Below are positions 1 through 10,100 of a DNA stretch of 64,000 nt, in pieces; position 1 is the stretch's first letter; each line of letters begins with the position of its first letter. The notes below the pieces were generated by a model that made no database searches, was not told the DNA's origin, and saw only the letters and a list, made by a program, of their open reading frames with translations. A program made the position numbers and the translations under genes. The stretch comes from Pseudomonadota bacterium (GTDB lineage: Bacteria; Pseudomonadota; Gammaproteobacteria; Acidiferrobacterales; UBA6901), in contig JAJYEE010000003.1 in assembly GCA_021790335.1 (NCBI GenBank), forward strand, positions 1 to 64,000. Reading direction: 5' to 3'.

Positions 1-263
1 CCAAGCCGATGTTCCACAAGCTTGTGGCGGCCGGCATTCCCAACAACCCGCCACGCTGGCCCGAGGCCGCGGCGATCGTGAAGAATATCCTGCGCGTCTA
101 CAAGGAAGACGCCAAGGACTGGGAACGAATGGGCGAGTGGGTGGAGCGCATCGGCTGGCCGCGCTTCTTCGAGCTGACCGGTCTGCCGTTCACGAAATTC
201 CACATCGACAACTGGCGTGGCTCGCGTGCAAGTCTGAATTCGTCGACCCACATCCGTTTCTAG
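1..263 (+). CDS. dsrB: Dissimilatory sulfite reductase beta subunit, C-terminal end (partial)
   Basis: The frame is open from the left edge (codons in phase with position 3) and stops at TAG 261-263, so only the last 86 or so residues are present. The tail contains IPNNPPRWPEA, then ERIGWPRFFELTGLPFTK, and ends in STHIRF, which I recognise as the C-terminal pattern of siroheme DsrB subunits. DsrAB interconverts sulfite and sulfide in the cytoplasm, and in sulfur oxidisers it runs in the oxidative direction. The family call rests on memory of the conserved tail; DsrA is the main alternative because the two subunits are homologous. A strong terminator follows about 110 bases later, so this is the last gene of its operon. 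Confidence 0.6.
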   Translation, partial: KPMFHKLVAAGIPNNPPRWPEAAAIVKNILRVYKEDAKDWERMGEWVERIGWPRFFELTGLPFTKFHIDNWRGSRASLNSSTHIRF

Positions 264-731
264 CGGAAGAGGCCGGGGCTCTTTGGTGCTGACCCGGCTG
301 CCGGACTCCGGGGCGCACGCAGGCACGATGATCTGCTGAGCGGCGCGGTGGTGATGAGGTTTTCTGTGCGTACGGTGCAAGGATGCACCGTTTTTTTTCC
401 TTCAGCCGACATTCTGGTGCGGGACCCGGTCGCGGTCCCCGCAGTTTCGTGTGTCGGTTTCCGTCTGCAAATTCCCAGATGCCGACCGTCGTGGCGACGA
501 AACCGCGAAATCGGGCGCCGAGCGGTGAATCTCCCGACTACATCTGTTCTCAAACTCCCATAATATTCGGATCGGAAAGAAATTGGCGCGGGCGGGGCGT
601 GTTTATGTCTCCGGCGCCCGATGTTCCAGGGGATGCAGGCTTGTGAAAACGGGTATCTCTATCTTAACCTTAATGCGCCGCGTGCGGCGTGCGAAAACGG
701 CAGCAAGCCATAGTGCATGGAGGTGTATCTG
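264..731. other. Intergenic region after dsrB
   Basis: Apart from the terminator at 372-398 I see no supported gene. Overlapping short frames on both strands have no recognisable protein features. The 600-731 part is the likely promoter region of the PilZ gene. Confidence 0.5.
372..398 (+). terminator. Rho-independent terminator after dsrB
   Basis: An 8-bp perfect stem, ACGGTGCA (372-379) with TGCACCGT (384-391), closes on the 4-base loop AGGA and runs directly into eight T residues (391-398). It is the right distance downstream to end the dsrB transcript. Confidence 0.85.
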
Positions 732-1133
732 ATGAAAAGGAATGCGAGCTACGAGCGGTTCAGCAAGCGCGATGATGGCGGTGGAATCTGGTTGGCGCGC
801 ATCGCCGAAGGTGCGAGCAGACCGGACCAGCGCCGCAGCCAGCGCAGGTCCATTACCATGGAAGTCACACTCGGCCAGTGCCTGAGCTGTTTTGGAAAGT
901 GGTCGATCCGTAACCTGAGTCTGCACGGGGCATTTCTCGCGGGGTCCCTGGAACCGGTGCCGGTCGGCACACTTCTCGATGTCGCCTTCCGCCACGCGCC
1001 CAAGGGTGTCCCAGTCATGCGCTACGTAGCGGCACGTGTTGTCCGGGTGGAACCTCAAGGGTTGGCGCTCGATTTCAGCAGATACGGCAAGGTGGTCTAT
1101 ACGGACCTTGTGGCGTTGCTGCGCCCGATGTAG
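732..1133 (+). CDS. PilZ domain protein
   Basis: A 133-residue protein with the PilZ signature: RRSQRRS at about residues 36-42 (the RxxxR-type c-di-GMP arm), then IRNLSLHGAFLAGS (the D/NxSxxG-type motif) and a beta-rich remainder ending LDFSRYGKVV. PilZ domains bind cyclic di-GMP. The start at 732 is chosen over an in-frame ATG 15 bases upstream because GGAGG (719-723) lies 8 bases before it. It stands alone with no operon partner. A GGDEF-EAL enzyme about 2 kb downstream could turn over its ligand. The output partner cannot be read from the sequence. Confidence 0.75.
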   Translation: MKRNASYERFSKRDDGGGIWLARIAEGASRPDQRRSQRRSITMEVTLGQCLSCFGKWSIRNLSLHGAFLAGSLEPVPVGTLLDVAFRHAPKGVPVMRYVAARVVRVEPQGLALDFSRYGKVVYTDLVALLRPM

Positions 1134-1155
1134 CGCCATGTCGGCCGGCGACTGG

Positions 1156-1176
1156 CCCCGCGCTTGACGCGCGGGG
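1156..1176. terminator. GC-rich hairpin between convergent PilZ and prk genes
   Basis: The stem CCCCGCGC (1156-1163) pairs with GCGCGGGG (1169-1176) around a 5-base loop. The plus-strand side continues into a T-rich stretch without a clean U-run. Its position between convergent stops suggests a shared terminator. Confidence 0.5.
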
Positions 1177-1181
1177 TTCGT

Positions 1182-2117
1182 TCACTTTTCGCACAACTCA
1201 TATATGAGCGGCGCGCAAATGACTTCGAGCGCATGCCCGATATAGCTGCCAGGTATCACGAGCGTGTTGGGACGCGACATGAAAGAACCGTGGATCTTGC
1301 GCAGCAACTCCGGAAAGTTGAAGCGGTACGGCTCGCGAAAGCGAATGACAACGACGCTCTCGTTGTCCGTGGGAACGTCACGGAAAATAAAGGGATTTGA
1401 CGTGTCCACCACGGGGACACGCTGAAAATTGATGTCGGTGACGGAGAACTGCGGCACGATGAAATTCACGTAATCGCGCATGCGCCGCAATATCGTATCG
1501 GTCACCGCCTCCGCCGAGTAGCCCTTGGTGCGGGTATCACGGTGTATTTTCTGGATCCACTCAAGGTTGACAACCGGAACCACCCCGAGCAGCAGGTCGA
1601 CATGCCGAGCGACATCCACGCCGTTGCCGCTGTCGCTCCTGGTCGATCGTCGTTCGATTACGATCGGATTGTGTGACGGGCTCATTTGCCGGCGGGTCCA
1701 GGTGCGTGCCATGACGCCGCCGTGCAGACCTTCGTAGAAAAGCAGATCCGTCCCAGGAGGCAGCGGTTCCCAGGGCGTAAAGGTGCCCGGCTCCTGGCCA
1801 AGTCCCCTGCAGTTCTCCTCGGTGACGCTCTGCCTGATCCTTCCGCTGCCATTGCGGCCATATTCCGCGAACAGTGCGTCAAGCTGCTCGAACAGATTGG
1901 TGTCCGGCCCGAAGTGGCTCAGGGCCAGGCCGGCTACCTGTGCCTGGGCGATCACCTGCGCCATGGTTTCGCGGTCGTAGCGCTGAAAGCTCTCGCCATC
2001 GACAAAAGCGGCCGAGATCCCCTGACGGTGGAATATGTCGCTGAAAGCGTGCCGGATCGTGGTCGTGCCTGAGCCGGCAGATCCGGTAACCGCAACGATG
2101 GGATGTGCTTTCGACAT
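1182..2117 (-). CDS. prk: Phosphoribulokinase
   Basis: A 311-residue proteobacterial-type phosphoribulokinase, which phosphorylates ribulose 5-phosphate to the RuBisCO substrate ribulose 1,5-bisphosphate. The P-loop GSAGSGTTT is at residues 12-20, followed by a fixed family region (SHFGPDTNLFEQLD), LFYEGLHGG, and VARHVDLLLGVVPVVNLEW. The length fits the 290-310 residue bacterial class rather than the plant class. It indicates a Calvin cycle and hence autotrophy. No RuBisCO gene is in the window and the gene appears monocistronic. No strong Shine-Dalgarno sequence is visible before ATG 2117. Confidence 0.92.
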   Translation of the reverse strand: MSKAHPIVAVTGSAGSGTTTIRHAFSDIFHRQGISAAFVDGESFQRYDRETMAQVIAQAQVAGLALSHFGPDTNLFEQLDALFAEYGRNGSGRIRQSVTEENCRGLGQEPGTFTPWEPLPPGTDLLFYEGLHGGVMARTWTRRQMSPSHNPIVIERRSTRSDSGNGVDVARHVDLLLGVVPVVNLEWIQKIHRDTRTKGYSAEAVTDTILRRMRDYVNFIVPQFSVTDINFQRVPVVDTSNPFIFRDVPTDNESVVVIRFREPYRFNFPELLRKIHGSFMSRPNTLVIPGSYIGHALEVICAPLIYELCEK

Positions 2118-2303
2118 AGGGGGCCATCCGCCATTACAGTGAGGACCGGGTGGATCTCAACCGCTGCACCACAAAGGGGCAATGGCACCTTACCATATTG
2201 GGACGGCGCTCCGGGTATGTCAAACTCTGGATCGGTGGCAGGTTTCCATAACTGGCAGGACGGGCGGTACTATGCGGTACGAAGTTAATGTGAGGCAAGG
2301 CGG

Positions 2304-2642
2304 ATGGCAAAGAAGTGCTTGTATCGTGTGACGTTTCTCAATCAGGGCAAGGTTTACGAGCTTTATGCCAAGCGCGTGAGCCAGGGCGATCTGTACGGAT
2401 TTATCGCGGTCGAAGGCATTACGTTCGGAGAGAAATCCTCAGTGGTGATCGATCCGGGCGAGGAGCGTCTGAAAGCCGAATTCGACGGGGTTCAGGTTAC
2501 GCGCATCCCTCTGCACGCGGTCGTTCGCATCGACGAGGTGGCGAAACAGGGTATTGCCAAAATCGTACCGATAAGCGGCAAGGCGGACGAAGCTTCGGCC
2601 TTGGTGCGCCAGATCGGCCCGTTTGCCGAGGCCCCGCCTTAA
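2304..2642 (+). CDS. DUF1820 family protein
   Basis: A 112-residue soluble protein beginning MAKKCLYRVTFLNQGKVYELYA, with an internal LYGFIAVEGITFGE and a conserved IPLHAVVRIDEV segment. This is the pattern of the small DUF1820 family common in gammaproteobacteria, whose function is unknown. A purine-rich stretch (GAGGCAAGGCGG) precedes ATG 2304. It is transcribed away from prk across a gap of about 190 bases and has no operon partner. Confidence 0.75.
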   Translation: MAKKCLYRVTFLNQGKVYELYAKRVSQGDLYGFIAVEGITFGEKSSVVIDPGEERLKAEFDGVQVTRIPLHAVVRIDEVAKQGIAKIVPISGKADEASALVRQIGPFAEAPP

Positions 2643-3035
2643 GGCAAGCCGGGATAGCCAGCCCTGTTTCCCGGCAGCCCGCTGCCATGCCGGGCTAGCC
2701 AGCGACCTGTTTTCCAGTCCATCTTTGAGTATTCCGACCGTCGGCGGACATGATTCCCGCCACGGTACGCCAATACACCCTTCCGAAGGTCTGTCTCTGG
2801 GGTAGTTGCGCCCAGTTTTCTTTAAACGCCAGAAATTCGCATGTATGGGCCGCAAGGCCTTGGTTCTTTGCACAACCCTTCTTTCGAGCCCTGGCCGGAA
2901 CCAACCGGACAGGAGCGGGCCGCACCTCTAAAGTTCACGCATTCCCCGGCCGATAGCGCAATAAGGGGCCCGCGCAGCCGCGGTTGGTTTTGGCCTGCAT
3001 GGGGGCAAATTGCATCTTTCGGAAATATATCCAGA
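2643..3035. other. Intergenic region with a GC-rich hairpin
   Basis: A 6-bp stem, AGCCCG (2676-2681) with CGGGCT (2691-2696), lacks a T-run and is at best a weak terminator for the DUF1820 gene. No gene is supported in the rest. Confidence 0.4.
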
Positions 3036-5048
3036 ATGTTCAAACCCTTTCGACGCGTTTCGGTAGCAAGTTCTCTGGGCATTGCGATCGCGGCATTCTG
3101 CCTGTATGCGCTCTACTGGCACGGCGTCCTCAGGACGACCGAACAGCAGGCAACCAGCGCCAACCGGGTCGTGGCAAAAATCCTGGCCAACAGCCTTGGT
3201 CCGGGTTATGAGGAGGTCCTACGCGATTCCGGGCGCGCCGCTGCGCAACCTCCCCTGAAGCGTCATGGCAAGCGTCTGGGCCACGAAGTCCGCTCATTAA
3301 TCCGCGGCCTCGATATTACTGGTGTGAGGCTGTTCACATTGAACGGACTCACCGTCTTCTCCTCCGGACCAGCGGAGACCAGCCCGCTGACAGCCTACCG
3401 CGCACAGTTCGTGGCGGCCCGTGTCGGCCGCGCAACGAGCATCGGTCGCTTCGATGACCGCAACTCACTGCTTGCGCGCATCATCCCGGCTCCGCACCGG
3501 ATGGTGTCATTTTTTCCAATCCGTCCGAATCCCGGCGGCCCCGTGCAGGGGGTGGTGGAGGTTGATTCGGGGGCGGGTTTTTCCAGGGACATTGGTGTCG
3601 AGCAACTGTGGGTGCTGCTCGCGGTGTTTGCAACTTTGTCTGCGCTTTATGTCACTACCGTCCTGGCCACGAAGCGATCCGGAAACGTCGCAGCAGGGTT
3701 GGGGCAGAACCGCCTGCCTCTTGGGCCTGGGCAGCGTGCGCGTTATCAGATACACCAGGATCCGCTTACCGGGCTGCCGAACCGCGCGAGCTTCACCGAG
3801 CATGTCCGGCAGACGACGATCCACCGCGGTCGCAACGTCAGGATGTTCTGTGTCATGCTGATTGATCTTGACCGCTTCAAGGTGGTCAATGACAGCCTGG
3901 GCCACGAGGCCGGGGATAGATTGCTGCTTGAGGCTGCGGTCCGTATCCGACGCAATGTGCGCGATAGCGATCCGGTCTTCCGGATGGGGGGTGATGAGTT
4001 TGCCGTCGTGATGGACAACCTCGAACGGGTGGAGGACGCGGCCCGGCTGGCGCAGCGCATCATCGACCAGATCGGCGAGGCGTTTCTGCTCGGGGAACAT
4101 GAGGTTACGCCTGGCGCCAGCATAGGCATTGCCGTATATCCGAAGGACGGAATGACCGCCGAGCATCTGATCAAGGATGCGGATGCTGCGATGTACCGCG
4201 CCAAGGAATCGGGCAGAAACCGCTATGAATTCTTCACCAGGGACCTGAACGTGAGGGCGATGGAGCGTCTGGGGCTGGAGACATCGCTTCAGCGCGCCCT
4301 GAGAAATGGGGAGTTTATCCTCTTTTATCAGCCACGCGTTCTCCTTGCCACCGGGGGCATCGTCGGCACTGAAGCGTTATTGCGCTGGGATCACCCGCAG
4401 TCTGGCATTCTGACGCCGGATAAGTTCCTGCCGGTCCTGGAAGAATCCGAGCTGATCGTGTCCGTCGGCACCTGGGTGTTGCGCACCGCCTGTATACAGA
4501 ATGCAGCTTGGCAGGCCCAGGGCCTGCCGCCAATGCGTGTATCCGTGAACATCTCGTCGCGCCAGTTCCGCAATGGTAGTCTGGTTAGAACGCTGCGCAG
4601 CGTGCTTCACGAAACCGGCCTTTCGCCGAAATGGCTCGAACTGGAGCTGACCGAAAGCCTGCTCATGGAAAACACGGACACCGCGATCGACATGATGCGA
4701 CAGATCAAGGAACTCGGGGTTTCCATTTCACTCGATGATTTCGGAACAGGCTACTCGTCGTTGAGCTATCTGCGCCATTTTCCGGTGGACTATCTCAAGA
4801 TTGACCGGGCCTTTATTAAGGACCTGACGGTCAGCGACAAGGACATGGCGATTACGGTGGCGATATCCGACCTCGCCCGCAGTCTCAGGATGGGTTTGGT
4901 GGCAGAAGGGGTTGAAGAGTCCGAGCACCTGGAGTTCCTGCGACGTCACGGCTGCCAGGAGGCTCAAGGATTTCTGTTTAGCCGTCCGGTGCCAGCTGAG
5001 CAGATTGCGGCCTTGCTCACCAATCCGGGTTTCCTGGCTGTCCCGTGA
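3036..5048 (+). CDS. Membrane-anchored GGDEF-EAL protein (diguanylate cyclase/phosphodiesterase)
   Basis: A 670-residue protein. A membrane segment at about 9-29 is followed by a periplasmic sensor stretch and a second membrane segment at about 190-212, then GGDEF and EAL domains. The cyclase motif is intact (GGDEF, 318-322). The phosphodiesterase has EALLRW (446-451), DDFGTGYSSLSYL, KIDRAFI and VAEGVEE, so both catalytic sites look usable. It makes and/or degrades cyclic di-GMP at the inner membrane. The frame stays open 195 bases upstream of the chosen ATG; that extension is low-complexity and would put the first membrane helix far from the N-terminus, so the ATG at 3036 is preferred although its ribosome site is weak. 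Confidence 0.88.
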   Translation: MFKPFRRVSVASSLGIAIAAFCLYALYWHGVLRTTEQQATSANRVVAKILANSLGPGYEEVLRDSGRAAAQPPLKRHGKRLGHEVRSLIRGLDITGVRLFTLNGLTVFSSGPAETSPLTAYRAQFVAARVGRATSIGRFDDRNSLLARIIPAPHRMVSFFPIRPNPGGPVQGVVEVDSGAGFSRDIGVEQLWVLLAVFATLSALYVTTVLATKRSGNVAAGLGQNRLPLGPGQRARYQIHQDPLTGLPNRASFTEHVRQTTIHRGRNVRMFCVMLIDLDRFKVVNDSLGHEAGDRLLLEAAVRIRRNVRDSDPVFRMGGDEFAVVMDNLERVEDAARLAQRIIDQIGEAFLLGEHEVTPGASIGIAVYPKDGMTAEHLIKDADAAMYRAKESGRNRYEFFTRDLNVRAMERLGLETSLQRALRNGEFILFYQPRVLLATGGIVGTEALLRWDHPQSGILTPDKFLPVLEESELIVSVGTWVLRTACIQNAAWQAQGLPPMRVSVNISSRQFRNGSLVRTLRSVLHETGLSPKWLELELTESLLMENTDTAIDMMRQIKELGVSISLDDFGTGYSSLSYLRHFPVDYLKIDRAFIKDLTVSDKDMAITVAISDLARSLRMGLVAEGVEESEHLEFLRRHGCQEAQGFLFSRPVPAEQIAALLTNPGFLAVP

Positions 5049-5251
5049 GCGGAGTCGAGCGAGGCTAAGGGCAAGCTGCAGTGCCTCACGGCAGCTTGGG
5101 TTGACCCTTCGTATCCGGGGGCGGTTGCGATGCTGGCTGGCACCTCGCCGGCGTGGTGCATCTGTGCTTGCCGTGACACTTTCGGCGATGCGGAAAAAGG
5201 ACCGAATCGGGCGATGGCGCGGCCTGCACCGTCGGCGACGGAACCCGTGGG

Positions 5252-5869
5252 TTACCACCGGGTAAAGAAACGAGGGTTCCTCCCAGATACTGCCAAGGGC
5301 CGTTTTTGCCCCGATCTCTGTGCCTGGGCCACATCTGAGGGCGGCGGCGGTGCTGGATTGCCATGCTGCAGGCCGCGCCGCTGCAGTGGCGGAAACCCGC
5401 GTGCCGGGCCTTGGCGGGCGCGTAAAATGGGGCGGCTGCCGGCATTTCCGTCCGTCATTGCGGGCCGCAGGCGACCGGTTCCGCCAGTTCGGGTCCGCGC
5501 GCTCATGTCCAGATGCTGCAGCACATGCCCCTGAGTACCGGAATTCCCGCCGATACCGGATACTCCTGATGGCTGCACAGCGGGTTCGGCTAATCCTGTC
5601 AAGATCATGCCGGCGCGATTGCTGCCAACCGCGACCAGGAAGATGATGCTTGAGCTGCAAAGGTAGCAAAGGATGCGCTGTCCCAGGGTCTGCCTGATTG
5701 CGACGAACGCCGCCAACCCCAGCAGGAAACTGAGGGCCAGCGCAATCCAGCGGGGCGGCAGCCGGTATGCCACCCACAGTGTGTTGGCAATCACCATGGT
5801 AACGACCCCGGCTGCGCCAGATATCAGCACCGATTGCGCGCTGACCAGATTGTCGACCACCTTGGCCAT
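5252..5869 (-). CDS. Uncharacterised membrane protein
   Basis: A 205-residue protein that I do not recognise. The start at 5869 is well supported by GGGAGGA ending six bases upstream. The first 100 residues contain three hydrophobic segments (about 12-33, 37-57 and 63-85), with a short cysteine pair CYLC before the third. The second half is hydrophilic, rich in Gly, Pro, Arg and Gln, with no visible fold. Such a tail could mean a natural disordered region, or a frameshift that extended the frame past the real end. It is convergent with the GGDEF-EAL gene. No function is proposed. Confidence 0.5.
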   Translation of the reverse strand: MAKVVDNLVSAQSVLISGAAGVVTMVIANTLWVAYRLPPRWIALALSFLLGLAAFVAIRQTLGQRILCYLCSSSIIFLVAVGSNRAGMILTGLAEPAVQPSGVSGIGGNSGTQGHVLQHLDMSARTRTGGTGRLRPAMTDGNAGSRPILRARQGPARGFPPLQRRGLQHGNPAPPPPSDVAQAQRSGQKRPLAVSGRNPRFFTRW

Positions 5870-5917
5870 GGCTGTCCTCCCGGGCGCGGAGCCCTTTTTG
5901 CACCATCCATCTCGCAA

Positions 5918-6122
5918 AAGCCTATGGAGGGTTCCGTCCCTTCGAGGCGAGTACTACGATTAACCTTGCACCACCCGGGCATTCGGGTACATACGGATTG
6001 CCGCAGGCAGTGCTGGGATAGTGGCTGATACTTCACCGCAAAATCAATGGTAAAAAATCGAACGGATTCCCTGTGTGGAAAAACTCGGGACCTGGAAGGC
6101 AACGAATCCGTTGTCTTTAAAT
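5918..6122. other. Intergenic stretch upstream of the small membrane-type ORF
   Basis: No gene or clear promoter seen. It contains the probable promoter of the 5869 membrane protein gene reading leftward. Confidence 0.35.
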
Positions 6123-6221
6123 ATGTTGTTAAAATGGCCGATTCTGCACCTAGCGGTACTGAGCGCCTTCGGCCTGTTTCTCCTGCGCCTGTGGGAACCC
6201 GACACGCCTAATGGCGGCTAG
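6123..6221 (+). CDS. Possible 32-residue single-pass membrane peptide
   Basis: The frame from ATG 6123 to TAG 6219-6221 encodes MLLKWPILHLAVLSAFGLFL and then a short polar tail. The composition is that of a small inner-membrane protein: a lysine near the start, one hydrophobic helix and a charged end. The ribosome site is poor. It ends two bases before the stop of the convergent gene. A chance hydrophobic frame is the main alternative. Confidence 0.25.
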   Translation: MLLKWPILHLAVLSAFGLFLLRLWEPDTPNGG

Positions 6222-6222
6222 G

Positions 6223-6633
6223 TCACCCCTGAGCCAGCAACGGGTTCTGCGCACGAAAGACATCCATGGAGTAGGTAAAATCCCCAGTCCACTTTCCGGC
6301 CCGATAATCGATGTGCACAACGTCCGGGACAAAGTTCTTGCGCCCCGCAACCATCGGATAGTCCATGGCAACGGCGCCGCCGTCGATTTCGTCGAAACTG
6401 CATGTCTTGTCGTAGCGCGCGGGCCGGAACCACACATGAAGCTTTGAAGTGACGGGCACCGCCTCTTCATTCGCGTTGTCCCGGAACCATACCCGCTTGG
6501 CAATCATGCAGCCGAATATCAACTGCACCTCGACGAATAGAGGTGCGTCGCGCTTTGCGAGGGCGCGTTCGGCTGCTGCGCTCAGCTCAATGCGTACCGA
6601 CTTTCCGTATAGCTGAATAGTCGTATTCATCAT
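6223..6633 (-). CDS. Hypothetical protein
   Basis: A 136-residue soluble protein that I cannot place in a family. It is rich in aromatic beta-strand segments (VEVQLIFGCMIAKRVWF, LHVWFRPARYDKTCSF) with no signal peptide or membrane segment. Codon use matches the neighbours, and no rival open frame of similar quality occupies the region. Two consecutive ATG codons begin it (6633 and 6630), neither with a good ribosome site. It is flanked by long non-coding stretches and is probably monocistronic. Confidence 0.5.
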   Translation of the reverse strand: MMNTTIQLYGKSVRIELSAAAERALAKRDAPLFVEVQLIFGCMIAKRVWFRDNANEEAVPVTSKLHVWFRPARYDKTCSFDEIDGGAVAMDYPMVAGRKNFVPDVVHIDYRAGKWTGDFTYSMDVFRAQNPLLAQG

Positions 6634-6952
6634 ATAGCGAGATATTGCACCTTAAAAAATTCCACAATAGCAACTCCAGGCGCATGAGGCAAAATATGGC
6701 CTGTTCCAAAGATTCAAATGGGGATTGGCTATTATACTTACCGCGCCGTCCAGGCAAAAAATGCAATACCCCAACGCCTGAACTCATGGCGCGGAAAGGC
6801 TCGATCGTCCGCGGGTGTGAACCCACATCTAGCGGTTGGGCAAGGAACATGCCCGTCGGCGAAAGTACCCCGAGCTTCGGCGAAGCCCAAAGGCGCACGG
6901 TTTCAAATTGTGTTCTCGCTGTACCCTGGCCTGCCACTTTCCGTGTCCGGCG
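6634..6952. other. Intergenic region, no gene seen
   Basis: The first 100 bases are AT-rich and probably hold the promoter of the hypothetical gene ending at 6223. Two overlapping plus-strand frames here have no protein-like features. Confidence 0.4.
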
Positions 6953-7046
6953 ACGATGCGGTTCCAGAAGCATCGCCCATGACGCCACATGGGTTGCCCC
7001 GCCAGGCCGGAGTTGAGCCGGGCGCGGTGCCCCCAGACCGTTGGCG

Positions 7047-7955
7047 CTAATTGGTGTCCGCCGCGCGCAGCTGCAACATTCCGGCGAGTACCAGGCCGGT
7101 TCCGGCGATCTTGGCTGCAGTCAGTGGTTCGCCCAGGAAGATCCATGCCAGAAGGATCGTTGAAATCGGACCAGCAAATCCAAGCAGTGCGGCGCGTCTC
7201 GGGCCGATGCGGCGAATGCCTGCTGAAAGCAGAAAGGCCGGAACCACCGTCGACAGCAGAGCCATTGCCAGTGCCAGGATGTATACCGCAGCAGGCAGCG
7301 CCAGGGCACGAAGCGGGCGGGTCACCAGAAACTGCGCGATGCATGCCAAGCCGGCCACGATCATCGTCAGCGCAGTGAAACGTGTTGCGCCCAGACGCTG
7401 GATCATGTGTCCACTGCCGACGAGAAAGACTGCATAGGCCAGGGCGCTTGCGAACACGAGCGCACCGCCGGTGAATATGGCGCCGCCGCCGGCTTCGCGC
7501 AGAAAGACCAGGAGAATGCCTGCGTAACTCAATGCCATTGCGACCGTCTCCTGTCGCCTGACAGGACGACGGAACAGCAGTGCCGACAACACTACTACCA
7601 GGGTGGGGTACAGGAACAGCATCAGGCGCTCAAGTCCGGCCGAGATGTATTTGAGACCGATGAAGTCCAGCGTGGAGGCCAGGTAATATCCCACACAGCC
7701 CAGAATGAGCAGTGTGATCTGGTCGCGGCGGCTGAGTCGGGTGGTATCCGTGCGCCTGTGTGACCAGAGAGCGGTGCCGAGAAAAAACGGCATCGCGAAA
7801 GCCATGCGCAGCGCAAGCAGCGTAATCGGGTCGACCCTGTATGCATAGGCCAGCTTGACGAATATGGCTTTTGCGGAGGAAGCGACCGCCGACGATACCA
7901 CGAGGATCGTGCCCACATTGCGGTCGCGATTTTCTGGTTGAATTATCTGTGCCAT
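7047..7955 (-). CDS. EamA/DMT-family membrane transporter
   Basis: A 302-residue protein with ten predicted hydrophobic helices in two similar halves, the drug/metabolite transporter architecture. Typical signatures are LAYAYRVDPITLLALRMAFA in the first half and ALLGFAGPISTILLAWIFLGEP near the end, the second EamA repeat's hallmark. It should sit in the inner membrane and export or import a small metabolite; the substrate cannot be predicted. The start at 7955 is preferred to a codon 27 bases upstream because AAGGGG lies about nine bases before it. A palindrome at 8153-8169 lies upstream. Confidence 0.85.
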   Translation of the reverse strand: MAQIIQPENRDRNVGTILVVSSAVASSAKAIFVKLAYAYRVDPITLLALRMAFAMPFFLGTALWSHRRTDTTRLSRRDQITLLILGCVGYYLASTLDFIGLKYISAGLERLMLFLYPTLVVVLSALLFRRPVRRQETVAMALSYAGILLVFLREAGGGAIFTGGALVFASALAYAVFLVGSGHMIQRLGATRFTALTMIVAGLACIAQFLVTRPLRALALPAAVYILALAMALLSTVVPAFLLSAGIRRIGPRRAALLGFAGPISTILLAWIFLGEPLTAAKIAGTGLVLAGMLQLRAADTN

Positions 7956-8152
7956 ATCTAAAGACCCCTTTGCAAAGGCCAAAAAGTATGCGGGTCTTTA
8001 ACAGCGTCGGGCGGAAACCGCGGCAAGAACCCGCGGTTGCCCAATCAGGATGAAGAACTACCGGAAACGGGTGCTATCGCGGCCGAAAGAAGTGGGCATG
8101 GTCCACCACAGTCGGTTACGCGGTATGGCCTCGGTTTTGGCAAAAATATGCA

Positions 8153-8169
8153 TACGATTAATTATCGTA
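8153..8169. promoter_or_regulatory. Palindrome upstream of the EamA gene
   Basis: The arms TACGAT (8153-8158) and ATCGTA (8164-8169) flank a 5-base AT centre; only one inner pair is mismatched. It lies between the ddl stop (8187) and the EamA start (7955). It could be an operator for the EamA gene or the stem of a weak ddl terminator, since a T5 run follows on the minus strand after eight bases. Confidence 0.35.
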
Positions 8170-8186
8170 GCGCCCGGTTCAGTTTG

Positions 8187-9269
<1,083 letters not shown>

Positions 9270-9514
9270 TCAGCATCAGGAGAACACTAACATGGGCCAG
9301 TCGCGAAGGCACGGGGTATGCCCGTCCCCTGGATGCGGAACGATTCGGCATGTTGCCTTCCGGCGCTTCTCGTCGTGATTAGGGTCGGGAGTGTCGTAAA
9401 CGAGTCCAGGCCGATTTCTGCCGCGATGCCACAATCCTGAGGCGGACGGCGACCCAGACGGAAAAACCATGTCGCGGCCTGCCGCAGTGAAAGTCGGTTC
9501 CGCTCCGCGGACGA

Positions 9515-9908
9515 TCAGAAGCCTGCCTGCAGACCGATGCCTACACCGTAATCCGGGCTTCCGTTACTGAACCCTTTGTCAAAAAACACCTGAAAGCCGG
9601 TTCCCGGAGCAGTGTAATAGTTCCACGCCGCGAGCAGATCCGCGGCGTCGGGGAACCCCGGTTCGATCGATTGGTGCCCGGAAAACATTCCCGTGACGTA
9701 GTTACTTTGGTCAACCCGGTACATTATGCCGCCGCCGTAGCCGCATTGCTCGGATCAAGGCCGGCGGGCGAGCCGGCAAAGCGGTAGCCGAAATCCACGA
9801 ACGGAACCAGATTGGGGCCAGCCGTCCATTCGAGCCCGGAGCCAGGCTCATAATCATTCCTGCCGGTTCCAAGGCCTTCGCTGTATGAAGCGGTGCCGAA
9901 CTTTAAAG
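9515..9908 (-). pseudogene. Relic of an outer-membrane beta-barrel protein
   Basis: Two minus-strand frames together look like the end of a beta-barrel. Frame one (from about 9908) reads KFGTASYSEGLGTGRNDYEP and then LVPFVDFGYRFAGSPAG before a stop near 9725. Shifting frame by one base gives YRVDQSNYVTGMFSGHQS, followed by GFQVFFDKGFSNGSPDYGVG and a terminal phenylalanine. Alternating aromatic strands and a C-terminal Phe are typical of proteins inserted by BamA. Frame one is blocked upstream by a stop just before 9908, so the N-terminal part is lost or in another frame. At least one frameshift is needed. The family is not identified. Confidence 0.5.
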
Positions 9909-10100
9909 ATTACCAAGACAACGCCGCTCAGAGGGCGATGCGGCGACGCCGATGTGTGCCGGGATCGGCGTGGCATGGCGCCCCGCCTAGAAGTTTCTGT
10001 CGGAACCATGCCCCTGCGCCGATGCTTGATTCCGTCAGAACAGATAAACAGCGTGTTCCCGGAAGCCCTGAGACCCGACAGGACCGTACGTCCAAAGCAA

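Noticed and set aside
4728..5906. A 392-codon minus-strand open frame
   Set aside because: It is antisense to the intact EAL domain gene and to the start of the membrane protein gene, with arginine/proline-rich composition typical of shadow frames in GC-rich DNA.
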